Both the position numbers and the translations under genes were made by a program. The notes beneath the pieces are model-generated. The model ran no database searches. It worked only from the letters and a program-made list of their open reading frames with translations, and had not been told where the DNA came from. A stretch of DNA of 64,000 nt from contig OY986438.1 in NCBI GenBank assembly GCA_963920525.1, forward strand, positions 177,501,093 through 177,565,092, written 5' to 3'. The DNA is from Dichetophora obliterata. Its lineage: Eukaryota; Arthropoda; Insecta; Diptera; Sciomyzidae. Below, piece by piece: positions 24,975-36,055 of this stretch (position 1 is the first letter of the stretch; every line of letters starts with the position of its first letter).

Positions 24975-27900
24975 CTCCATATCCAAAACAATATACAAAA
25001 TGGCGTCATTCCCAAATGTTTGAAAAACTTTATGTTTATATATATGATTTTTTGGATTTAAAATATTCAAAAATATTCAAGTGTTTGTTTTTTTGCTACG
25101 CTCTAGATTTTGCTCATCACTTTGAGTTTTGTTTTTTTCTTCTCTGTTTTTGTTATAAGGAATATTAATTGAATTATTGTAAAAAAAATCACGCTAAATA
25201 AATTGATAGAAATGTTCTTAATAAATGCTTAGTGAAGCAAACATTTACCCGGCCTTATTTTTGTGTAAGGTTTTCGTGGCAAAATGTGACTTCTGTTGTG
25301 GTTTTTTTTTCATGATTTTGTGCCGTTAAACTATAATCTAAGAAAATACTTTGATTGATAAAAATACGTTTAAAAGTGTAACACATTTTTCTTTGTACAG
25401 GCGACATCCCGGCGGTTTGTGTGAATAAAACTATGATTGTAACTTTAAAAAAGCTACTATTTTCTTCTTTTCAGTGTAGTTATGCGAATAAGTTGAAAAA
25501 GTAAAAATAATATTTACAAAAATTTTATGCAAAACTAAAGGGGAAAAAACCAAAGAAAAAAAAATAACGATATTGATGATCGGTCAAGCTGTGCCTTCAG
25601 CTATTCTACCTATGATAAGAAAATACTGTACACTAGTATTTTGAATAACTCTGCTGTCCGATTCTACGAGTCCAATAACACTTTCGTGCAAGCTCAAAGA
25701 AATAATTTAAGGGATGAACTTTAAAGAAATTTTTATTAAAATGTATTACATTTTTAAGAGGTTTTTTCTCGAAAAACTGATAATATTTTAATTAAGTAGT
25801 TTAATCTTATTTATGGGTAGGTATTAAAATAAATTGTGAATTGTGAACACTGTGCGACAATTTCGGGTTTGATGATAGTAATTGCAAATATCTCAATAGT
25901 TTTCAGTAGTTGCTGTGCTATAGAATATATTCATCAAAAGATTTTTTGTCCAATTTTTTCCAATAAATTTTTTTCCAATAAAATAATTATTTTGGGGGTC
26001 AAAAACCCCCTTTAAAGTAAAAAAATTAGTATTATTCAGACACGGTTGGTGAATTCAATTGCATTATTCTACGAAGAAATTCTTTTCATCATTTTATGTT
26101 TACCCTTTTTTAACATCGTATTGCAGAAAAAAACTTTCTTTTAGTCATTTGTTCCTATCAAAACGTTCATCTTAAATGTTGTTAACACAACTGCAATTGT
26201 TACTTTATATTTAGAATTACTAAAAAAATTGCATTAAGAAGAGCTAATCTTGTATGCTAATGCTATTGAAAAAAAATGTCAAAATATTATAGCTAATACA
26301 AATTTTCAGCTAATAAAAAGTTCAGCAATAAGAGGTGATATCATTTTAAAACTTAAACAAGCAGGACAAGGTCCTTTATATCTATCATTTTATAAAACAT
26401 AATAAGCCAAAAAACCAATACCCTTGGACAAAAACCTACCATCAAAATATTCAATACATGAAACAGTGAAAACTATTTCTGAAATGTAAATTTTTTTTCA
26501 AAGTACTGGCAAGTTGGGAGTTATGAATCATGGTGAGTTATTAACCACGGAAATATCCGCCATTCTGTGAATTGTAAAAGTGTTCACATTACAGTCAAAT
26601 GCCTTTTTTAACATAAGCTCTCTTTTTCATTTTCACTCGTCGCATCAACATGCGTTCTAAGTGTGTCTGTAACAAGCAAGATTACAAAATCACTCCAGAA
26701 GTTTATTAACTCTTTTGTGTTCGTGGTATTTGGAGTCCCATTTTACAGCCGACTCCAAAGGTGAGTTAAGGCAAAACATTCCTTGAGCAAATGGCTTTCC
26801 ACACAGGAAAGAAATTGGTATGAACATTCAGTGTGCGATGAGGCCATTTTGCAAATGTCCGATATTATGATTTGTGAACCACACATTTTTTGACGAATGA
26901 TGATATCTTTCCACTGCAGTAGGCATATTTCATGCGTATTTCTTTTAATTTATGCAGAATTTTATTGTTGCATTAAGTTTTTAATATTTAATTATGCTAT
27001 AGTGGTAGGTTCCCAACCACAAATTCTATTTTAAAGGATGCTCATAATTGTGTTTATTAACTATGGCAAAAAAAACCACAATACCACACAGTTGTGATTA
27101 CCCATATTCTTAATAAACACAAAAAACTTGAATAATATTAATTACTAGCAAATTTTATTAATTTAAAGAAGTATAGAAGTATACAAGAAGTATAGAAGAA
27201 AAAAAATATATAAAAAAATAAAATACTGAACAGTTTAAGGTATTGTTATTTAAATGTTAAAATTTTTTTTTAGACACCGTTTTCATGTTTTTTTGTGTTT
27301 ACGGCAAATTAAAGTTTGAAGAGACTTTTAAAAATGAAATTTTTTGTTTTAATTATTTTTAAAGTAATACATTAAGCTGATCAACACGTCTTTTTTTTCA
27401 TTAGAGAGTTTTGTTCGGATATTATTGCAAATATGTATAACGCGCTAATAAGAATCACCATTCTGATTCTATGCTAGTTGTTGGAAAAATAGTTGTATGA
27501 TAATCGTAAGCACTTTGTAAGATTCAATCACAATTGCCTTCACCACAAAACCAAATTATTTCCTAAGTCAGAATATCTGACAATTTTGAAATACATAGCT
27601 AGCTGACTTCGTGATGTTGCAAATTATTCTAAAACTTTGCAAAGTCTTTGCTCCAGTGATTCCCCCTTATCGTCCTAACAATCTTTTTCAGCCTTAATTT
27701 TTCTAATTCTATATTCATATCAACATACATGGAAATGGTTGCTTTTACATCAAAATTTGTAATAGTAATATATTATTAAAAAATCCCGAGATCCCAGAAG
27801 GAAAATCCCGGGATTAAAAGGGGCTTACAACGTACGGGCTCCCGGAATTTACTTCCCTACTCGCTATATTTCGAAGCTTAAGCAAGCAAATGCTGAAAAT

Positions 27901-28042
27901 TCAACGTTAACATCATTATGAGTCCAAATTGGTTTAAAAATGATTCGTTGTCTTATTTTTATTTTTTTAATTGGTTTTTGCTGATGAACTCAGTTTTGTT
28001 ACAGATCAACAGCGCACAACCATAGAATGAGCTTACGAAATA

Positions 28043-28837
28043 CTACTGTGGCCAAAAAATATCGGAAATTTGTTTATAAATCAAAAAATTTTTATTTAGT
28101 TGTTATCCCCCTCAAAGTAGTCCCCCCGGATGCAATACACTTGTGCCAACGTTTTTTCCAATTTTCAAAACATGCTGCAAAGTCCTCTTCCGGTATTGCC
28201 TTCAATTCCTTCTTCGTTTCGGTTTCTAGCTCTTCTATCGATTCAAAACGGAGTGGTCTCTTGAGTTTAGCAAATAGCCAGAAGTCACATGGTGCTAAGT
28301 CACGAAATACGGTGGTTGAGGAATGATATGGGTCGAGCTTTTGGCGAAATGATCATGAATTACGAGTCAATTTTCGGCACCAATCGAGATTTCCCTTTTC
28401 TGAAGCCCAAATGGTAACTCAAAATGGTTTTCACTGACCCTTTCGTTATTCCAAAAAGGTCAGTAAGTTCTCGGACTGTCAATCAACGATTTTTGAGCAC
28501 CAATTCTTTGATTTTGTTGACGTGTACCTCATCGGTTAATGTTGATGGTCATCCTGACCGTGTCTCGTCTTCAACGCTTTCTCGGCCCTCTTTGAACACT
28601 TTGTATCACTCATAAACTCTTGTTTTCGATGAGCTTGCTCACCGAAGGCCTTTTGCAACATTTTAAACGTTTCGGCAGCTAAAATTTCATTCCGCACACA
28701 AAATTTGAATATTTTGACGTGTAGTTTGGCACAGATGTCAGTGACAGTAGTGCCAATTTAAAAATTAATACATTTGTCCCTATCAGAATCGTCAAAACAT
28801 TTAAACTCAAATTCCCGATATTTTTTGCCCACAGTAG
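28043..28837 (-). mobile_element. Dead mariner element with internal deletion
   Basis: Terminal inverted repeats of about 30 bp (CTACTGTGGCCAAAAAATAT at 28043; the complement ends at 28837 with CCCACAGTAG). TA precedes the left end and CA follows the right, consistent with a mutated TA target duplication. On the minus strand the transposase N-terminus reads FCVRNEILAAETFKMLQKAF then GEQAHRKQEFMS. The C-terminus reads LAPCDFWLFAKLKRPL then FENWKKRWHKCIASGG. The LAPCDF Asp is the last catalytic residue of mariner. At ~795 bp against ~1.3 kb for the family, the central catalytic part is deleted, and there are stops. Inactive. Confidence 0.9.
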
Positions 28838-28869
28838 CATCTTATTATGGCAAGCGGAATCTACTTCGG

Positions 28870-29760
28870 ATTAAGCATATATGAGGTAAAAAAATTTGCT
28901 TTCGAATTTGCGAAGAATATTTAAGGTGCATATCATACCTAGTGGCTTATCGATTGTGAAGCGTCAAAGGACTGATATTATGCACAGATGCATCGACATA
29001 AGAATCTATCCTTCAGAACACCAGAGTAGACTAGTGAGAATGGCGCTAGGTCTTTTTGTGCAGATAATGTTAATTAATTTTTTCATAACCTTGACACTTT
29101 TTTGGACAAGAATAAATTGGAAGCACATCGAATCTGAACCGTACCTACGTAAAGGTAGTTAAAGTCATCGCATTGAATGAGATAAAGCGAGTTGGACAAA
29201 AACATCCACAGAAAGAGGCACAAATGTTACCCATTTCACATTTTTCCGCGCTAGCTCATCCGAATGGATGACGTCAATCGAATCGTTAAATTAATGGCTT
29301 ATTTCATCAAGCACGCCTACACAACAAACGAATTGCCGATTTTTTTAGTGCTTGATAACTATACTTCCCATCTGGAGACTGGTGGATATGGCGGTTGGTA
29401 ATAGTATCACAATGATTTCATTTCCCCATCATTGTCCAAATCGCATGCAACCTTTAGACGTCAGCGTATACGACCCATTCAAAAAAATGTTCCACATGCA
29501 GTGCCAAGCTTGGATGAAAAATCATTTCGGTAGATTTCTCGAACTGCATCACGTAGTGCCTATCATAAGGCAATGTCACGGCTGCAGTAAAGAATATCAC
29601 AATTCGATTTAAGACTACGTGGACTTATCCATTCTATCCGAGTATATTCTTAGATGAAGATTTCTTGGCAGCTGAGTTGAGCGGCAAAACTTTATGCTCT
29701 AAGGATTGCCAATTGTCGTATTGCAGAGGTTAATACAGATGCCATCGCAGATGACATAGG
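28870..29760 (+). pseudogene. Dead pogo/Tigger-like DDE transposase
   Basis: Plus strand, in broken frames. 29220-29395 reads MDDVNRIVKLMAYFIKHAY then LPIFLVLDNYTSHLET. 29396-29480 reads VGNSITMISFPHHCPNRMQP and LDVSVYDPFKK. 29490-29560 reads MQCQAWMKNHFGR. LDNYTSH and the FPPHCSH..QPLDV.VF.P pattern are the second and third catalytic blocks of DDE_1 (pogo/Tigger/jerky) transposases. The part at 28870-29160 is probably the decayed N-terminus. Several stops. It abuts the mariner's right end; no terminal repeats found. Confidence 0.8.
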
Positions 29761-29796
29761 TGCAAATGAAGAGGTAAGATTTATTATCCCTAACAT

Positions 29797-30325
29797 TTCT
29801 CCTAAATATACTAACCCCCTATCTCCACCCTTTAAGCGGTCCCCCATACAAAATACATGCTCCAACCTTTCCACCGCTTTCAGTGTTTCGTAAACACGGT
29901 ATCACCGGCCCACACAAGCAGAAGGAGCGTTGGGAGTAAATTTTATAAAAACGTGACTTTTGCATGGAAACCCCCAAAGGGGTGGAGAAAGGGGGTAAGT
30001 TTGTTAGGAAAAATGTCGGTGACACAAATGGTCGGTGATACAAATGAACTCTTTTACGAAACACTGGAAGCGGTGGAAAGGTTGGAGCATGTATTTGGAA
30101 AGCCCCCAAAGGGGTGGAGAAAGAGGGTAACTTTGTTTGGAAAAAATGTTGGGGATGAAAAATTAATGTCGGTAACACAAATGGTCGGTGATACAAATGA
30201 ACTCTTTTACGAAACACTGGAAGCGGTGGAAAGGTTGGAGCATGTTTTTTTGAAAGCCCCCAGAGGGGTGGAGAAAGGGGGTAAGTTTGTTTAAGAAAAA
30301 TGCTGGGGATGAACAATTAATGAGG
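29797..30325. repeat. Tandem and inverted repeat cluster (CCCCCAAAGGGGTGGAGAAA)
   Basis: The CCCCCAAAGGGGTGGAGAAA motif starts at 29971, 30103 and 30257, giving units of 132 and 154 bp. Each carries GGTCGGTGATACAAATGAAC, GAAACACTGGAAGCGGTGGA and GGTTGGAGCATGT. The 22-bp difference between units is GTTGGGGATGAAAAATTAAT plus two bases. 29797-29905 is a part-unit in inverse orientation. Open frames on both strands are by-products of the repeat. Confidence 0.85.
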
Positions 30326-31684
30326 GTCGGTCATATAAACCACCGGAAAACCAATATTTAGAAACTCCATATGTAACTATTCCATAGCTAATTTAGAGGT
30401 AAGTTTTTATAGAATACAATATTTTGCAAAGCTGTAGATAAGAGGTTGAAAAATTTGTTTGTTGAATTTTTTGAGCCTACGCAGACAAATCCTTTGGTAA
30501 GTGGGTTCTAAGATGACTAACGACTGTGAAAAACTATTGAGATTTTTGCATTAATTTTTTTGGTGTCGCACAGTAAAATTTCAGGAAAAAATCAGGAAAA
30601 ATTTATTTTCTTTTACAGTTCCTAAAGTCTATAGTTTTTCCAAACCTTTTTATGAATGTCGGCGCGTTTTAATATTTAACCTCAACGTTTGTAAGTTTAT
30701 TTTTTACTAGTTAAAAAGCCTTTCCTATGACAGGTCCTCCGCACACTTCCTTTTTGGAGCCATTTGCCGAAAGCAATTTTTTCTCTTTTTAAAGATTGAT
30801 TTTTTATTCAATTGATTTTAGAAAAATACAAATATACCACTTTAAATAACATGGAAGCAGTGTTCAAAAGGTAAATAGATAAAAAACGTACTAGTGTAAA
30901 AAACAAATATTGTCACTGATAAGTATCAAATAAATTTTCTGTGCATACTTTCAGGCTGAACATTTTTGAGAACAGTATGTCTTGTAAAAGTATTTTACTA
31001 TAAAAAAATAATTACAGTTTGAGAAAGTTTGTGTGCGGAGCAGCATGCTGGATATGCAAATATTAAGATGTGCATACTTTTAGGCTGAACAGTTTGAGAG
31101 ATATTGGGCACGGAGCAGCGTGCTTGCCTTTTGTATATTAAGATAAGATTTCTATACTTCTTTAATTATATTTTCCTCACTTAACTAGTTACGATATGTG
31201 ATGGGAATTTCTTACTCTTAAGAAATAGTTTATTATAATTAAGATATCTCCTCTTAGTCTTAAGAAAGTACATATTTACATGTTACCAAATTATATACAT
31301 ATTTTTTATATAAGATCATATTTTAACAAGTTAACGTAATTTTTTCGAGAAGAATTACGATTGCAAAAAATGGTTAAAGTGGCATTTTGAAGTAAAAATT
31401 TACTTTTGCTTTTATATACTGTATTAGTATGAGTTATTGGGAGCAGAATTTGTATGCGGTGTACACTAAATATAGTCCTAAATATAGTCAGAAGCGTATT
31501 TTGTTTATGCAAAGTAACCATATTTTAAAAGTTTGGTACCGTCCTTGGTTCTAAGTTATTTGTCTTAAGGATGTTACAATACGTCTCTAAGATAGTTTGA
31601 TCAGTATTTTTTGGTGTCAAAACAATGTATTGAAAGTCAGTAAATGCCAAGCAGTCATCACACATTCTCGAAAATTACTCCAAA

Positions 31685-32526
31685 TAGTGGTGGAAAACTA
31701 TCGATAGTCGGGACCGAAATAGCAGTTGTGGGCTGCTATTAAAAGTTTTTCTATAATCGCAAAAACTCTGATTACATAATGTATGGATAATTGAAAAGTA
31801 GAAAAGCATTACAAAATATCAATGACTGTATTCCAAAGTATATGGTTAATTCAAAAATTTATAGTTTCTATTTTGGACGACTTTTATAACATGTTGACAC
31901 ATGAATATATGTTAAAAAGAAAACTATAGCTTGTATTGTACCAAATGTTCTAAGAAATTAATTAATTAAATTGATATGAAAAAAGAATCACGTTAAGTGT
32001 ACTAGGAAAATCTACGAAGAACAGAAAAATAAATAGAACAAAAAATGGGAGACAGAATAAAAAAACTTGTCAAAATGATACCCAGTCAACTGGATTTTAG
32101 AATAATTATTACAAACTTCATTTCTAAAAGATATTTTTAATGTTATAATAACGTAATGTTCAATATAATGCTATGAATTGTAATAAAACACTACTACTCG
32201 CTGAATTAACAATTTTTTATAGTTATCTAAAAAATTTGTTTCCCATTTTCACGAACTTATCGTTCTTACTAACATTAAATAACTCGAATATAAAGATGAG
32301 AAAGTAATAAAGTAATGAAAGAGTTGGTTATTTGTTTGTTAAAAGGACTTGAAGTGTTAACTATTTTTACTTTATGTTTCAGATATAATTAATTTTTAGT
32401 TTTCAAACTATCGACCATAGCTCACTATCGAAGTACTATTGATCATTTATTTTTTACCATCGATAGTCGTGATACTTGCAAACAATTGATTGTGATGATG
32501 GTACTATGGATAGTTTTCCACCCCTA
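31685..32526. mobile_element. hAT-like non-autonomous element with 8-bp target duplication
   Basis: Ends TAGTGGTGGAAAACTATCGA (left) and the complement of TAGGGGTGGAAAACTATCCA (right). Flanks are ACTCCAAA (31677-31684) and ACTCCAAC (32527-32534), an 8-bp target duplication with one mismatch. Eight-bp duplications and short TAG/CAG-type termini are the mark of hAT elements. It is 842 bp, AT-rich, with no transposase. Confidence 0.8.
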
Positions 32527-33925
32527 ACTCCAACCGCCCCCATGAACTTATGATATACTCAGCATATCGGTTTCCTCAGTAAGTTTTTTTACGAATTTCG
32601 GTATTATTTGCGATAAAGAGCTTTAATTGTTATTCAGTATCGATAATATCATTAAGTGATTTCTTGAATACAACTGCTGTTTCCAAGGAAGATCTGAACA
32701 AATATTTCATTACAAGATCGACTACTCTATTCTATCGTAAGCCTTGCAGAAGTATCTACAGTTAAAGAAGCATCTTTTTCATCAGATTTCATAAAAAAAG
32801 TTCGTCAATAAAATTTTGTTTCATTTAAAATATAAAATGTCGTAAATTACGGCGTAAAATGATCTTACAGGGTCATTTCGGATAATCTACGAGAATAATT
32901 TGATAAGTCAGTAACTTTTTAGGTTTGATTTCATAAAAAAAGTCCATTAATAAAACTTAAGCAAATTTTTCAAGAAAATTCAACCCAGTAGCTTTTACGC
33001 GCAACCAGCATTTAAACTTTTTATTATGCATAGTGACTGTGCTTCTAAAGTTTTGTCCCAAAAAATATTGACATGCTCGTTAGACCGTATCGAAGTTCAG
33101 ATTACTTCGTTCGATGTCTCAAAAGTTAGAGGAATTTAAAAAACGACTTCTGCATATTTTTTCATATCGGAAGAAATTCATTCGGTTTGAATATCCTGAA
33201 GGTCTTTTTTGGCAAGAAATATGCCTTTTTTGCTTGTAACTTTTTATTTTTCACAGAACGCGTGCCCCAATTAGCTAAAAAGATATTTTTCTTACTCATA
33301 CCAAGATTTTGGCATCCAATAATTTTAAATTATATGTTATTATAACTATAATTGGTCTATTGGTTTATATTGGTATTGGTATATATTGGTATTATTGGTC
33401 TTATTATAAGGATGTTGTACTGGCTACTTTTAAGGATGTATTTTGTTAAAAGCGCTCATTAAAAAGACACATTTTTTATTGGATTTTTCATTGAAAATTT
33501 ATCTTCTTGGAAATGTATCAAATTCTACTACCTTATTATGTATCAGTTGACACATTGAAAATTGCTCTCAAAATTAAAAAAAAACCATAAATTTCCGTTG
33601 TTTTTTTGAAAAATCTTCGAATGTACAAATAAAAAAATCACCCAGTGCAAAATTTTAACAACTCAGGTGGACAAAAAGAAAAAAATCTCAAAAATGGTTT
33701 ATTTTCGCATGTCTATCTATATCTATACTATTATATAAAATTGAAGTGAAAATTTAAAGTTACTACTTTACTCCAAAAGTACTGGGCCGGTTTTTATGAA
33801 AAAAAATTTTAAAGTATTGGCACGCATTGCTTATTCGTTGTTTCTTGACACGCTTTTGTTGCGAGAATTTCTATAAACTCCATGTTGCTCTCTATTTTTC
33901 TCTTTCTCTTCGTACTCAATTAACA

Positions 33926-34574
33926 CAAGGCTCATTTATAAGGTTGTGGCATTGTTGCCAACTTGATGCTTTTTCCACCAGATTTGGTGCATTTTGAAAA
34001 TTTTGGGTCAAGAAAAATGAGGTTTGGTGCCTGGTGCATTTTTTGGTGCTGTTTTTTAGTTACAGAGGCACCAAATGTGCCTTAGTTTGTGCCTTAATAT
34101 TTAATGGAAATTGATCTCAAGATGTGATTTAATGGTAAAAGTGTATGAAATTATTAGTAATTTATTTTTTTGTTAGATTTGTTAAATAAGCTTAATTTAA
34201 GTAAATTAAATTTGTATAAACCTGACGTAAATTGCTTTTAAAAAAATAAGACTTTAAAATTGGCCGTTCCGAATATAATTTAATATGTGAATTTAATTTG
34301 GTGTTTTATACTTTTGAAAACCTAATAAATTTGGTGCATTTTTGAGGAAAAAGCGCATTTTTCGTCTTTTTTGTGGATTTTAGAATTGAAAAGTTGGCAA
34401 CACTGGGTTGTGGCACTTGAGAGCGAGCTCGGTCGAACTGTCAGAATGGATGAAAGGAAATGAAGAAAATGAATGCATAGAACAAAGAAAAGTGACAGTC
34501 ACAGTGACAGTTCGAGCAAAGGCGGAAAAAGAGTGCATTTCTCTCAAGTGCCACAACCCTTTAAATGAACCTTG
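33926..34574. mobile_element. Palindromic MITE interrupted by an inner element
   Basis: The left end CAAGGCTCATTTATAAGGTT and right end (complement CAAGGTTCATTTAAAGGGTT) flank the element. The core 34404-34560 folds on GGGTTGTGGCACTTGAGAG against its complement, with a GTGACAG/CTGTCA-type inner stem. The left arm is split by about 450 bp (about 33953-34403) bounded by GTTGCCAACTT and AAGTTGGCAAC. GGTTGTGGCAYT occurs on both sides of that insert, possibly a target duplication. Non-coding. Confidence 0.65.
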
Positions 34575-34913
34575 AACTAGCACAGCGCAATAAAAAAAAA
34601 ACTGATGAGCCTCGAATAAGGCGAAAAGTGAGATACATATAAATGCAGAGCGACGCTCCAAAATAAAACCAAAGAAAAAAAAACACCATTTTGTATTTCT
34701 TTAATATGTATTGTCTCAACCCAATAAAGACGATGATGCCATATCGCATCACTATGTCGGATGTCGCAAAACTAACCATATCACACAAAAATTAGTCAAA
34801 ATTAAAATTAGGTAAAAATTAGCACATGTGTGAAAAAATTGTCCCGTTTTTAAGACATTAGGTAATTTGATAAAAAACGTCCGTGGCGAAGCTGAGGACA
34901 ACAATGGCCTGCT

Positions 34914-35706
34914 ACACTGAGAAAAAAACATACTTTAAAATTAAACAAAAAATTTTAAAATTGAAATTACACTCATTTGCGTTTCTACAAAACAAAATTT
35001 AAAACAACCGTGTTTAATTTTCAACTATAAACTTCTTTCTATTTTTTGTGTAATTTTCTCTTATTATTTCCTTCCAATTACAAAAAATACGTCGCTGTGA
35101 GAGATTGAATTAAAATGTTATGTGCAGTAGAATTCTTGAAAACTATTGCCAGACGTTGCCGTTTTTACATTTGATTGCTTTAATATATTTTTGAATTACT
35201 CTTACAAACATTGAACATAAGATGAAATAAAAACTAATAAATTATTTTGATATTTAAAATATTTCAAGACGCAATAAAACGCAAACTTTATGAAATGAAA
35301 TCAAAAAATTTGATATTCGAGGGGTCCCAGGGATCGCCCGATCACGAATGTGTTTTCGAAAACTCGAAAAAGTTGAAAAAATGGCATCGCAAAATGGCGA
35401 TTTAATTTATTTGTTTTAAATTTAATAACAATATTTTTACATTATGTTTTAAAATATTCGTTTTTAGTATTAAAGTTTTGGCTTTAAATTTTTCGTTTAA
35501 ATAACAGTGTTTAAACTTAAAATTTTTAAAATAAAAGTATATTTAGAAACATTGTTTTGAAAACAAAAACTTTTGTTTTAAATTAAACTTTAAAAACATT
35601 TGTGTTTAACTTAAATGAAATTGTTTCTAGCTCTATTTCAAAAACAAATTTGTTTAATATGAACACAATTTCATATAATTTTAACACATATTTCCCTCAG
35701 TGTAGT
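34914..35706. mobile_element. MITE-like element with CTACACTGAG ends
   Basis: CTACACTGAGAAAAA at the left and the complement of CTACACTGAGGGAAA at the right bound ~790 bp of A/T-rich AAAACAAA/TTTGTTTT-type sequence. Target duplication not clear. CACTGAGAAAAA-like words are common in flies, so the pairing could be chance. Confidence 0.45.
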
Positions 35707-35799
35707 ATTATATAAATAGGTCCAAATATTGGCCACTATTGGAAAATGGTCAAACAGATAAGAAAAAAAGAAGCAAATCTGATTGTGTACCTTAATTAA

Positions 35800-36055
35800 C
35801 CCTTAACTGGCACACCTCACAAAAATTACACAAACAGTACATTTGGTCCCAGGGATCACACGTTTGTTTGTTTGACCATGTTGCTTTTTTATAACGTCTT
35901 AAATAAAGATCTTTCTTCTTATTAACAATGAATTTTTTTAATTATTTTGTATAATTGAATTGAGTACTGAATTGAATTTTGAATTTAATTATTAGAGACA
36001 TATACTCTTTTGTTTTTTTGTTCTGGTCCTACAGACGAGGAGTACCAGTTAAGGG
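35800..36055. mobile_element. piggyBac-like MITE (TTAA flanks)
   Basis: 256 bp bounded by TTAA on both sides (35796-35799 and 36056-36059). It has perfect 11-bp terminal inverted repeats CCCTTAACTGG. Exact TTAA duplication plus ends starting CCC is the piggyBac signature. It has no coding capacity. Confidence 0.8.

Noticed and set aside
28027..28326. 99-codon plus-strand frame
   Set aside because: It is the antisense of the mariner C-terminal transposase region, which reads correctly on the minus strand.
29819..30316. Overlapping 165- and 145-codon frames on opposite strands
   Set aside because: Both are read-through of the tandem/inverted repeat; their internal repeats follow the DNA units.
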